Origin: Numida meleagris
Lineage: Eukaryota > Chordata > Aves > Galliformes > Numididae
DNA: 64,000 bases
Assembly (NCBI RefSeq): GCF_002078875.1
Contig: NC_034415.1
Coordinates: 23,088,331 to 23,152,330 of the forward strand
Direction: 5' to 3'
Each line of letters begins with the position of its first letter. Position 1 is the stretch's first letter. Of this stretch, positions 40,838 through 52,325 are shown piece after piece. Below the pieces are notes generated by a model. The model made no database searches. It saw only the letters and a list, made by a program, of their open reading frames with translations, and was not told the DNA's origin. A program made the position numbers and the translations under genes.

Positions 40838-43800
40838 TGGGAGGAACAGTTTCTGGCCTTTTATACAACTTTTAGGCAACTTAGAGACACTGATATATTT
40901 TGAAAACAGGTGTGGTTAAAAAAAATTAGGTTATTACTTAGCAATTAGTAAAAACTCAAAAAGCTGTTTTAAAAAATCTTAGCATCCACAAACCCAAACT
41001 GAAGTCAGCTGAGTACTGCAGCGGTTCTGTGCTTCTGGAAGTCAGTTGCCCATTTTTAATGGAGAATGGCAAAATACCTTGTGGGGATACAGCGCAATTT
41101 AAAGTATTATGAAGACAAAATACTAAGCACCACTTCTTTCAGAAGACACCATTTCATCAGGGCAGTTTTAATCAGCATGCCTCTGAGAGAACTGAGCTCA
41201 GCTCCACAATATTTAATGTCAATGGCTGCTGGTTAGCAGGGGTGGCAATTCTGCTTAGTGGGGACATCTTCTAGTGATTTAGCAGTGATTAGTGTTGCTC
41301 AGGCTCCTGCTGACTGTTGCTGCTCCTTTCTCCAACAATAGCTGCTTGCTTTCCTCAGCTCTTCTGCCTGTTAAAAACTGTTTTTAATTTTTTTTTCATT
41401 ATTTCCCTATTCCTACATGCCTCCTCCTTTCCTAACAAGAGCATTGGGCCCAAGGGCTTTGGGTGCAACAAGCTGCATCTGGCCCAGCCAGCAGCACTCT
41501 GCTACTGTGGGAAAGTTCAGTCCCTTTCTCAATGCAATCGGGGCTTAATTCCCCCTCTCCAAACCCATCCAGTGGCAGCAAAATGCTTGTCACCAGTTTT
41601 CAGCTCACTCAGTGGCTGCGTTGTCTTAGAAAGGGAATCATCCATGACCAACTTAGTTCAATAGACATTTCAGCAAAGACAGCCCAATTAAGAAATTCAA
41701 CAGCTTTTTGTTGATTCTTGTTTGGTCCTGTGTTTCGGGCCAGCACTATTCTTCTGCATAGCTCATCTCCAGTGTGCTCACTCTTTAAATAAAAGTATGT
41801 GTGTTAGAGCTGCTGGTCTGCAAAAATTCCAGGACTTCAAATGTGCAACAACCTTTCACTGCCCGCTTCACAACTTAGTTAAAACTAAGTGGTTCATTTC
41901 TGGGGAGCGGGTCTGGTTAGGTGATGCTTCACTAAATTCCTAGGAAGAAAACTAATCTTGGAGATTTAGCTAGTTTTATTTAAATTTTCTTGCAACATAG
42001 CCTGAATATAATGCCTATTTCTTTACATAAAATAACAGAAAAAATATTTGTTTTTTCTTCGTTTTCACTATAGAATGGTACTCCTTCTTTCCTCGTAGGC
42101 TATTTTGGGCACACTTATTATTTCAGAGGGAGATGATACTTTGCCTAAAATATCAGTTATCTATTATTGTTTTTGCCATAATCTTGTATAATCTTCAAGA
42201 AGTTCTTACTTTCCTATCTAGAGAAATCAACCCGACACTGAAGCTGCTGTACTCTACCTATTCTAGAGATTATATGGTTTCCTTTATAAATGTAATGACA
42301 ATAATAGACAGTAGGATATTTTTAAGTATCTTAAATTAGAGGTGATTCTAAAACACTTACTGGATATTTTATTTTATTTTATTACTAATAGTCAGAAAAC
42401 TTTAAAAGAAGCCTTTGAGCAATAGTTATATTCCTGGCATCTGCTTCTCTTTTTGCAAATTTTCATTTTTGTTGGTATTCAGATGTCATCTACAAAATGA
42501 TCATATATGAACACTTTTTAAAATGCAGAGTGGAAAAGAGAGCAAGCTGTGAAGTAATTCAATATTCTGAAGACTGCAGCCTATGAACCCAAGACAATAA
42601 GGACTTTATAACAATGGAAGTCTACGGTCTACATAGAGTTTTGATATCAGACTTTTTTTAATCAGAGAATGAATTTTATCAGTGTTGGTCTAAAGTAACC
42701 TTGGGCACTGCTAAGATAGCAAAAGGGGGAAAAGAGCCTGGATAAAATAATTGCATATAAATATCCAGAAAGAAATTGCATTTGATCCCAAGTACACATA
42801 GAATATATTACCATGAGGATATTTTAAAAATACTTACTAAACAGATTGAACAACAAGAAATTTCTTGGGCATAAAATGGAAAATAAAAGAAGCCTATCTT
42901 TAATAAATCTTTCATAAATAGTCTTTCTGATTCTTTAAAGACTGCAGGAGAAATTGTCAGTTGGCGTAAATAGTTCTAGATCTGCATCTTAAAAAAATGA
43001 CTAGAAGCAAGACCCACTTAGTTGCAGTGTTTGAATCCCTAGATTGTAAATTAGGAGCCATTTCAGAAAAGAGACACAAAATGATGAATCCATTCACCAT
43101 TGAAACTTGAGTTCAGCTATGCTGCTGTATTGACATTATCTAAATTTAGGTACTCAATTTAGGGGCTTTTATTAGCTGGCTAGCCTCCCTTTTTAGCAGC
43201 ATAATGACAGACTGATCCAGAGGGCAATTCAGAACATATATGTGAGGCTCCTCTGGCAGCTCTCCTTCAGCTCTGCACAGTTACCCACTCCGTCTTCATG
43301 TCCATGCCTGAGTGTGACAGTGAGGGCAGCTCCTCAAGACTGTACATTTGCATTCTATGTCTCCTAGAACTGACTGATTTAAAAACTTTATACATTTAAA
43401 AAAACTAATCAACTTGTCATCTAGTGTAAGCTGGATGACTTGGTTTGTTATTATTAATAAAAGGAGAAAATCACTTAGCTCTACAGGGCGAAATATTTGA
43501 CTTCTCGTAGATAAAGAGAGAGAACCATCTTCCAGAGATGCTTTGTACACATCAGCCATTAAAAAGAGAGCCCAAACTGTTGGCTTGAACAAGGTCTCCA
43601 CTATGGTTTGTTGCCAGGTGAAATGAAACTCACCCTAAACTTTGTAAAGAGCGGAAGGCACATGAGGACAGCTACTTATCTGATGCATTTGGTTGCTGAT
43701 GCTTCTTTCTGAATTAGGTGTTTTGAACTTAATTTGAATAGGAGCATTCTCGAGATTACTAAAGAAAGGTAGCAGAAAACTTCATTTCAAGTTTAAGTCT

Positions 43801-44857
43801 CTTTAGCAACAGATGCTATAGAATAAGGAAAACCTAAAAATAGGGAAATGAGTTTTGAAATACTTTAAACCCCATTACATAAGCACAAATAACAAGCAAA
43901 ACAAGCCAGATTAATTTCAAGTGGCACTAAATATAACCTTATAAGTACTAGCATTCTGAATCAGAAAGCCAGTTAACTTTAATGGATAGAACTTACATGA
44001 GAGAGTAAAAGGTAAGGAGGTTAAGGGTTGAACACATTTTGTTCTGTTTATTCTCTGAAATCCAATTAAGTTTAGTTTTTTGAGAAGACAAAGCTTCAAG
44101 AACACATATAAAGAAATGAAAAAGATTGAGACTCCTGAAGGAACAGGAAGAACTCTTGATACAAACACTGCCACAGCCAACAGGGCAAATTCTTTGAATT
44201 AGGCTTGAAAGAAACAAGAGATATGCCCAACAGTCTGGAGTGGATTTTTTGGGGGGGTAATTTTTCTGATCTTTCTGTGCCTCTAAAGTCATTGCCTCCA
44301 GCAGCTTGAAATCCAGCACTGCTGCCTGTGCCAGATACCTGTGTTCATTAGCACGAGTGTATAACAATTGCTGAGGTTCTATCTGAGCACTGAGGTTAGG
44401 GGCTCGTTTGTGCAGCTCTGGTTGCACAGTCTAGCAGAAAAGTTGAGATGCATAAGATGGTATTGCACAACCAGATTGTTTATGAACAAAAAAGACCTAT
44501 CCCAAAACATAAACAATGCGAATAATAATTACTAAAACAAACACAAAAAAAACCAACAAAGCAAATAAACAAAAGACAGCAACAAACAAGCTGTATTTGA
44601 ATATAGCCGTTTTAAGAACATTCTTCCCTAAAGTTTGTATGCTCAGTAACTAGGAAAACCTTTGAGAAACATGTATGCTTGTAAATGTCATAATGCTTTT
44701 GCAGCTGTTAGGGAAAAACACACAGCCATGTTGGAAAACAAGACAGGGAGAAGTGAACTGAGAGTGTGAGCTATTGAGCTATAACCTTCCAGTCATCAGG
44801 TCCATGCATGCTTAACTTGTTACTATATCTGCTCCTCACAGATTGCTTTGCTGTCAC

Positions 44858-44858
<1 letters not shown>

Positions 44859-44889
<31 letters not shown>
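44859..44889 (+). repeat. A31 poly(A) tract
   Basis: Thirty-one uninterrupted A are followed by G and an A/G-rich stretch. Bird CR1 elements do not end in poly(A), so this is not a CR1 tail. The roughly 100 bp upstream show no recognisable SINE or processed gene sequence. The length is likely polymorphic. Confidence 0.95.
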
Positions 44890-44891
<2 letters not shown>

Positions 44892-44978
44892 TAGAAAGTA
44901 AAAGAAAACAGCTACATCATATTGAACAGTCATAATTGATCCATGAGGGACAACTACATCAGAAAAAAATAAACAAAT

Positions 44979-44992
44979 ACACACACACACAC
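44979..44992 (+). repeat. (AC)7 microsatellite
   Basis: Seven AC dinucleotides run into a few AT steps. Short and unremarkable. Confidence 0.9.
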
Positions 44993-47803
44993 ATATAGCT
45001 TCCAGAGACAGATGAAAAACAAAACTCTACTGGACTGTAATAGAATTAGACGTGCTCTATGTTAGTCATATTTGCACACATATATAGAAAGCACATTGGC
45101 ATAGAAACAGTGTGAGAAATGACAGGAACAATGAAGTTATTTCCATGTAATTGTTGGGATAGGGAAGCCTCTTTGTAAATAAAAGATAAGACAGGGATGA
45201 AGAGACTTTCCTGTTCTGAATAGTTTAAAATAATGTCTTGTGAAAGCATTCATTCATTTTCACCTCTCTCCTCCAAAGTTCTTTACGTCCATCATGCAGT
45301 TTTAGAGTCAGAAATGATATTAACTTCTAACAGGTTATTATACTAAGTAGAAGAAATTATAAGTAAGTTAGGAAATAAGAGATCTCAGTAAAATAAAAGT
45401 GCTAGAACAAAACTAATAGTAATTTATGAAAGTAGAGGCATAGGTAGATAAATATCTTAGGGGAAACCATACTAATTGACCATTTGTGCTCTGTTAAAGT
45501 CAGTAGGATTCTGAGTCATCTACAGTCTATCAAACAGTAAGTTTGAAGGAGAACTCTCTTTATAGACATGTTTTGAAAATGGCAGTCTGTCAAGTCACGG
45601 AGTATGGGATCTATCTTACTTATCTTTAAAGGACAGGCATCAAAGCTAAGATGGTCAACTAGGCTTCTTTTAACAGAAGAGAAACAGGCACCTCCAAAGG
45701 ACAATTAATCTTATCTATCTTAACCAGCAAGCTCAGGATGGAATAAATTGCCCTGTAGATGTGCTTTCCTCTCTCCATCTATTACTGAGGAAATCTGGAC
45801 AATGAGCTTGGATTAGATGCTTAATTCTAAATGATAAAGTAAGGAAAGAAGGATTCTTCCTGATAAGACAATAGAGTAGTGCATTCTCCTTGAGTCACAG
45901 GCAGATTTGAAAAATAAAGTGTAGACTTGGCTGAGGAAAGCAACAGAGAATTGGAACCCTATAGTGCTAGACAGAGAGTCAATAGCATCAGCGATAGCTG
46001 AAGGGCATGAAACCAGCTCTCCATTGCATTGCTGTGTATGCAGTTCTCTATTCCCTGTAGTGCTAATTCTCTTTTGCCTTAATCTGGTTGCTTTGGGATT
46101 AAAATATGAAAGCAACTAGAGGAGAGTTTTATTAAGTAGCTGCAGGATGGCTTTGAGCTACCTCCTGGTACTCTGAAAGAATTGATGCCAATAAATCTAG
46201 TACTGAGTAATGGTCATGGCATGCTTGTTGTTAGTCTTGGTGTTTGCTTGTTCTGTGAGAACGGTGAATGCTTCACATGAGAATCATAAATAGTCTGGTA
46301 TCACAAAACAAACTCGGTGCTTATGTAGCACCAATACTTGTGAAAACCTTCAGGTTTTCTTTCCTCACGCCTGTTTTCATAAAGAAGCCTTTGGAGATTA
46401 TGTCCACATCAGTATGAACACGATGAAAGAAGCAGTGCCTGGTTTTAGTTGGAGAGAGGGTTATCATGTTTCTGTAAATTATTTTTCAAGCCAGTTGCTG
46501 AAGCAGTGAAAAAAAAAACAAACAAAACAGACTAATAACAAAAAATCTCTACTTACTCTGAAATCTCTCTGAAATTGGAGATAGGAGATTTCATAGAAAT
46601 AGTAGATAGAACTGAGAAGCTGCACAGGACCAACACTAGGAGAAGAAACAGACTCGCACTAAGTCGTCTGGGCCAAAATTGTCAATCTAGGTAGGGCCAT
46701 GTTCTTTAATGGGGAACTTGAAGACACAATAAAATAAACAATACTGGTGGCAACTTACAGGCTCGGCTATCTACATGCAATTGTGTTTGTAGAGATCAAT
46801 TTTGGAATCAAAATGTCTCTCCTGACAACATTAATATTCAATGCCAGTTATATTAGAGACACATTTACTCTGGACTGGATGTTCAAATCTATCTGAATCC
46901 ATCAAACCAAAGCAGGCAGCAACAGCCAGTTAGACTGCTTCCAGTTACTGTAGGTAGATGTGTAAATGGTCATATATGCATTTCTTTGTCAATTTTTATT
47001 TTATTTCTCTAAGAAGTACATTTTATGACCATCATATTAAAACATAAGTTATAATATGAAAATGGTGACATTAGAGGTCTAAGTCTTCATAAAATGGCCT
47101 GGACCTTTGTTAAGCAAGAGTTTGGGTTTTTTAGCTGCTGGGCATTAAATATTAGTTTTAATTCCTAAATATATCTAGTATCCAAACGTCCCTGAAAATA
47201 TTCAGAGATAAAATCTCATTAGAACTGTCCAGAAGAAAACAAAAAGCACTCAAAAATGACAAATATCAATTGCTGAAGTATCTAACTGTATGGATAGCCA
47301 ACATATGTAATCTCTATTCCCCCCCCCGAAAATAATAATAATAGAGAAACGGCACTTCTGAAATAAATGTGTCTGGATATATAACCAGGACTGGACAGGC
47401 TATAACTGCAGATTTCCCACCCTACCAGGCACTGTCAGTGCGTCTTAGTTTTCTTCAGCTGGAGGTGCCACGTGAGAAGACATCTGCAGTGGAACCGTGA
47501 GTATGAACCAGTAAGGTGATTTCCTAGTATCTACATTAAGGGAATAGAAATAACGCTTGCCTGTTAAACTCCTGACTCCAGAGCTCCTACAGCTTTGATC
47601 CAAGTCTTCCAAATGTGGTTAGTAACACAGATAAATGCTGTGTTTCTACCGCATACCATAGAGCATCTCTAGTTCTGATTTTCCTGTGAAAAGCACAGCC
47701 CATATTCAGACTCTACTCTAGCTACCTCGAGTTAAACTATACTGAAAATTCCTGGGCTTCTTGGAGCCCATAGACAGACTATCCAATCAGACTGTATTTG
47801 GAT

Positions 47804-47865
47804 CCAAATTTTCTGCTGGCTTAACACCATTAGTGCTGGTGGACTTGTGCCAGCAGAGAATTTGG
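47804..47865. mobile_element. Palindromic MITE-like repeat (compact copy)
   Basis: The left arm ccaaattttctgctggc (47804-47820) and the right arm gccagcagagaatttgg (47849-47865) are inverted repeats matching at 16 of 17 positions. Inside them a second inverted pair, cacca (47825-47829) with tggtg (47837-47841), makes the whole unit nearly one hairpin. The arm sequence matches my memory of a palindromic non-autonomous DNA-transposon family common in crocodilians, turtles and birds (a Chompy-type, Harbinger-related MITE). The structure is seen directly; the family name is an inference. Confidence 0.7.
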
Positions 47866-49497
47866 CCCTTGAACTTGGAGTCGGTTTTCTAAAAACCTGT
47901 CCATTTCTAAGCAACCACAAAATGCACTGCTGAGGGAACACAGAGTAAAGCAAATAAGAAGCATTTTTTAAAATCTGTGAGTACTTTTGGTCTGCCACCA
48001 AAAAATAAATAGCGCCTTCAGCTTTGCACCATCTGCAGCACCTGTAATTGCATAGTTTGGACTCCAAAAGGGCCTGCAGGCTGTAACTGGTTTTGTTTTA
48101 GGTTTTAAATCTTATAAAGCCTCCATCTCTTGTGATGTAATGGAGATTTTGTAAGCTCTTTTCCAGGTTTAACTGTCTCACAGTATATGTGCAATTCATT
48201 GCACTCACTTTAATCCAAACACTGTCTCTAATATGTTCTACCTATCTTTTTCATACCGTTTGTTAGTGATCAGAAAAGATTTTTCCACTGTATTCTTTTC
48301 CCCTACTGTTCCCTTTTTTTGCCTGCTGGCAATAATTATAAGTTGTGCAGGACACAAAAAAGCGGATATTAAATAGACTGTATATTATTAAAGATACTGT
48401 CATAGGCTTCAGTCCTGAACCAGCAGTCTGACTAATACATATTTGCCTTCCTTTGGCACATAAACATAGTCATTATTCCTGACAAAACAGAAGAAATGAG
48501 GGAAAGAATTGTAGCTATTTAGTAATAATTTAAGGTTTTCATTTATTTCCTTGCAATGCAATAACGTACATGCATCTGTGTAATTGTTTCTCCTATGCGT
48601 TCTAGTTGAAATGCATCCTACTTTCTAGATTCAAGACAATGAAACATTTATACCCTATATTCTGGGATTAATTTATATCAGTTGTTTCATATTATATTAT
48701 TAATATTAACAAGCCACTCTTCCCCTTTAATTGTCCTTTCTCTTCATAATAATGGCTTTTGTGAAAGATTCCAATTTGCTGGAAGTGCTGCACTAAATTT
48801 TTTGTCTTATCCCAATCCAAAGATGTTGGACCCACTGTTCAGGTGTTACAGCCTTAGCTGATTAACAGCAGCTGAAGGTCTCATACCTCATTTCAAACTG
48901 TGTTTAACTTCAGATACCAGGCTTTTGGATAATTTCTCAACTTGATCATCTGCCATTGTAAAGTTGGGATATTCTTTTTTCCCCTTTTGGTGTACATAGT
49001 ATATTCAGGAAGTTTAATTCTATAAAGATCTGTGATCTGATGCACAGTGAAAGCAACTTCTTTACCAGCATCACGCCATATTTCCTACTTACTGTTTTGT
49101 TTTCATGAACATTGGCTGATTACTATTGAATATAATTCCTTCTGGAATTAAATGAATTGCTGACTTGTATTTATCACCATTTTCCAGCTCTGCTCTATTT
49201 TCTATATAATGTGGAAAAGAGAAGAACCTCTGCTGAAGTTCTAGCAGATCAGGATTAAGCTAAACCAAACTGGGCACAAGCTCTGGCTGCTGAGCTTTGG
49301 AGTCTAGACATACTCTTAGATAAAATATCTCTAATCAATTTAATACTACATCAGTTGAGGAAAGATCTTGTGTCATGTTCTGAGGGTGAGAGATCAGAGC
49401 ATTCTGAATTTGTATATAGATAATATATACGCTTCGATATGGGTTTCATTTCTGTCTGAACCAGGAAATGGAATTCACTTCTTAGGCATACAAAGCA

Positions 49498-49600
49498 CCT
49501 GATAATACTCTCATAGTACTTTGCTTCTAGGTAGTATTTATCCTCAAATGATCTGAAAATGTATTACATTTAGTGAACTGCACAGCAGTTCTGTAAAGCG
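49498..49600 (-). mobile_element. MIR-like SINE fragment
   Basis: The plus strand reads as antisense MIR. 'catagtactttg' is followed by 'ggtagtatttatcctcaaatgatctg', which matches the MIR block ending in the tandem 'cattttacagatg' motif. Then comes 'tagtgaactgcacagcagttctg', corresponding to the core with an internal deletion. Divergence is high, as expected for an ancient SINE. Confidence 0.45.
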
Positions 49601-50262
49601 TAAAGATATGAGTTGATTATCAGACAGAAATAATACTCCAGACATATATATTTCTTTACTTGCTGCATTAAGATCTGGTCACTGTACCTCAAACAGCATT
49701 AACTGCTTGAAACAGATGAAAGAAGTCCTGTGGACACATAGCTCTTTATCAACAGAGTATTTATCAAAGGCTGGGGGCTCCTAATTTAGAGGGGGGAAAA
49801 AGATATAAAAAACCAATAATGGTAAAAAAAGGATGAAGTTAACTCCCTTTTATCACTGTTAAATGGTGAGTTACAAAGGCAATTCCATGAAACAGAAGAG
49901 ATGAACATCTGAAACATCACATATATAATTCTTATAACATACATAGCTTATCTCTGGAACAAACTAATACAAGTCAGTATAGAAAAACTCTGGATGATTT
50001 AAGGATTAGTCGATTCCTGTACATCTAATAAAAATATTCAGGTTTACTTTTGAGTAGAAAGAAACAGTACATCTTCTAGTAAGACTTCAGCCATTTAACC
50101 ATTTTCTGGTATTTTTAGGAAGAAATTTGGCTATAGACATGTTACTCGGTAACTATCCACTGTGGCAGCTCTCACTGACGTGTTTGTTACTCTTTGTTAC
50201 TGGTGACAGGAAAAAGGGAACCATTGATCTGGTTTGGTATGGTTACATGGTACAAACTATGG

Positions 50263-50372
50263 TACAAATGGGCAGAGTGAGGTAGAAGTGATAAACCCAT
50301 GATGACAGAGAAAACCACTTACACAACTGGGAGCAGATCCCAGCAGTCTGCCTCTCAGGTCCAACTGCTAGT
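50263..50372 (-). mobile_element. MIR-like SINE
   Basis: This is the best MIR match in the window. The plus strand shows antisense landmarks in order: 'acaaatgggcagagtgagg', then 'agtgataaacccatgatgacagag', then 'actgggagcagatcccagcagtctg' in part, then 'ccaactgcta'. They correspond to the MIR core and its tRNA-derived 5' part. It lies about 0.6 kb from a CR1 copy; both are antisense, probably by coincidence. Confidence 0.65.
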
Positions 50373-50945
50373 AAGTTGAACTAGCTGGTCCTCAGTTCTG
50401 TAAATAAAGGAGCAAAGATCCTTCTCGCAGAGGAAATAGGTGCATTACCTCTTGAAAGGATGAGACATCGATTATCTGAATATAGATATATGCTCTTGAT
50501 TTACCATTCTGCTTGTGAGAGTTCATTTTTAGATTAAGGTTACTGAAGTAAATATTGAAACAAGTTAGTATCACATCTGCCTTTCAGACAAAGCTGTGCT
50601 GGAAATGGGTTAGGCTCATTAGGTAGAACAAGATGCTAAAAACTCACCTGCTTCTTGCATGGGCTTCTGAGATCTGCCTTCTGCAACCTCTGCATGTGCC
50701 ATCCTGGGAATTAAAATGCCCTTCTACCTACTCCTCCCTTCTGTGTCTGACTCCTAAAACTTCTTCCCCTAATTCCAGAACAAAGAGAGAGAAAGAGGAC
50801 AGCCAGCTTATCTTCTTGTCCCTGACCTCAATCCATGTCAAGGCCTCTAAAATAATTCCCTGATGCTACTCAGTCTATATACTATATTTATAAATGAAGA
50901 AAAAAATAATACTAATTTATTTTTGATTGTGTACAAATTCAGAAT

Positions 50946-51010
50946 GGATAGAGTAGAGTAGAGCAGAGCAGAGCAGAGTAGAGTAGAATAGTTCATTTCA
51001 GTTCAGTTCA
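50946..51010 (-). repeat. Pentanucleotide array at the CR1 3' end
   Basis: From 50946 to 51010 the sequence reads in one unbroken 5-bp phase: ggata, then gagta (2), gagca (3), gagta (2), gaata, gttca, tttca and gttca (2). The units nearest the CR1 body (gttca) have the short tail-repeat character of a CR1 3' end. Those further out have drifted to gagta and gagca. The graded change suggests the CR1 tail seeded a microsatellite. Confidence 0.85.
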
Positions 51011-51628
51011 GTTGGAAGGGACCTTCAAAGATCACTAAGTCCAACAGCCTAGCCACTTCAGGGCTAACCAAAAGTTAAAGTATATTACTGAGGAGAGTAT
51101 CAAAATGACTCTTGAGCGTCAACCACCTTGCTAGGAATTCTGTTCCAGCCTTTGAATGCCTTCGTGGTAAAGAAATTTTTCCTGATGCCCAGTCTGAACC
51201 TCCCCTGGCACAGCTTTGTGACATTCCCTCACGTCATGCCATCAGTTACCATGGAGAAGAGCCTGGCATTGCCCTCTCCATTCTCATCCTCAGAAATGAG
51301 CGGAGAGCAAGGAGGTTGCCTCTGAGCCTCCTCCTCTCCAGACTGGACAAGACAAGTGTCCGCAGCCTCTCCTCACAGGACATGCCTTCCACCTCTTTCA
51401 CCAGCCTTGCTGCCCTCCTCCGGATGCTTTCAAGTACCTTGACATCCCTTTTATATTGTGGAGCCCAGAACTGTGCACAATATTCAAAGTAAGGCTGCAA
51501 CAGTGCTAAACGCAGCAGGAGAATGACCTCTTCTCTGGCTATGCTGCATCCCAAAATGCAGTTTGCCTTCTTGGCTGCCAGGGCACACTGCTGGCTCATG
51601 CTGAACATACTGTTGACCAGCACCCTAT
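50991..51628 (-). mobile_element. CR1 LINE, 5'-truncated, ORF2 C-terminal part plus 3' UTR
   Basis: The minus strand carries the C-terminal third of CR1 ORF2. An open frame of 131 codons (51246-51641) includes SQQCALAAKKANCILG (residues 16-31), then PYFEYCAQFWAPQYKRD, then ESIRRRAARLVKEVEG, and SLERRRLRGNLLAL near residue 100. The frame breaks at about 51246. In a different phase the next part continues with GRFRLGIRKNFF and a WNRIP block, so at least one frameshift and one stop have accumulated. The 3' UTR then reads 'ggtcccttccaactgaactgaac' in part and ends in the pentanucleotide array rather than in ATTCTATG octamers. It therefore belongs to a different CR1 subfamily from the 40.5-kb copy and is somewhat older. 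Confidence 0.95.
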
Positions 51629-52299
51629 TTGTTATTAGCAAATATTCATTTTCTAGAATATAAGCTAATACCCCTTGTGATTTCTATTCTGCAATTACAC
51701 ACTGGTAACTAGCCACGAAACAATTAGCAGCTTGATCTTCTGCCCAGGATGAGCAGAGACTCAGATCAAGACCATGATTTCTAGAAACCACAGGATTCTT
51801 TTGTTGCACAAGTTTCTGCCAAGAAGCAATGAGAGAAGAAATAAGTACAGGTACACAAAAAATGAATTTTCTATTTGAAATGTGTCAAGACTAAATTGGG
51901 ACATTTTCCATTCATCTCAGACCTTTCGGGGTATTAGGAGAGTCACTGGTATACTTTACCACCTCCAAACAACCTCCAGTGTTCTCAGCAATACCATCTA
52001 AAGCATCTGCTTTCATTTCTGATCAACAGGAGAAAGGAAAGCGTCCCCCATGAATAGCTGAGTTTAACCTGAAGATAAACTTTGTTATCATCCTCATATT
52101 CTCTCATCATTCACTTGGTAAATTATTCTGCCTTAGTACCACTCAGGTCACTGTTATGAGTTTAGACAAGAGTAAAAGCTGGATGAAACTCCACGACTAC
52201 AAGTGCAGACTTGTAAAATGCAATGTCAGATAAGTTTTGATATTTAATAGAGTGATGAATGGAATGAACCCTTACACATTCAGAAAAAAAAACCAACCT

Positions 52300-52325
52300 T
52301 ATCTATCTATCTATATATATATATA
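52300..52325 (+). repeat. (TATC)n-(TA)n compound microsatellite
   Basis: Three TATC units run directly into about seven TA dinucleotides. It is a typical compound microsatellite and likely polymorphic. Confidence 0.9.

Larger units (their letters stand above)
40838..47799. other. Non-coding stretch
   Basis: No supported exon. Simple sequence includes A31 (44859-44889) and a short (AC)7 at 44979-44992. The 144-codon minus-strand frame at 43993-44427 and the 115-codon plus frame at 41317-41664 show no known family. An 8-bp inverted repeat with a 17-nt spacer occurs at 46560-46592 and is probably incidental. Confidence 0.55.

Noticed and set aside
43130..43180. Repeated 'aatttagg' words resembling a reptile repeat
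   Set aside because: Two short words in AT-rich DNA are not enough to assign a family.
43993..44427. 144-codon minus-strand open frame
   Set aside because: No recognised family. It overlaps another frame and runs through a G-rich tract giving Pro-Pro-Lys-Lys; probably chance.
46560..46592. 8-bp inverted repeat with a 17-nt spacer
   Set aside because: Too short to be meaningful in 64 kb of AT-rich sequence.
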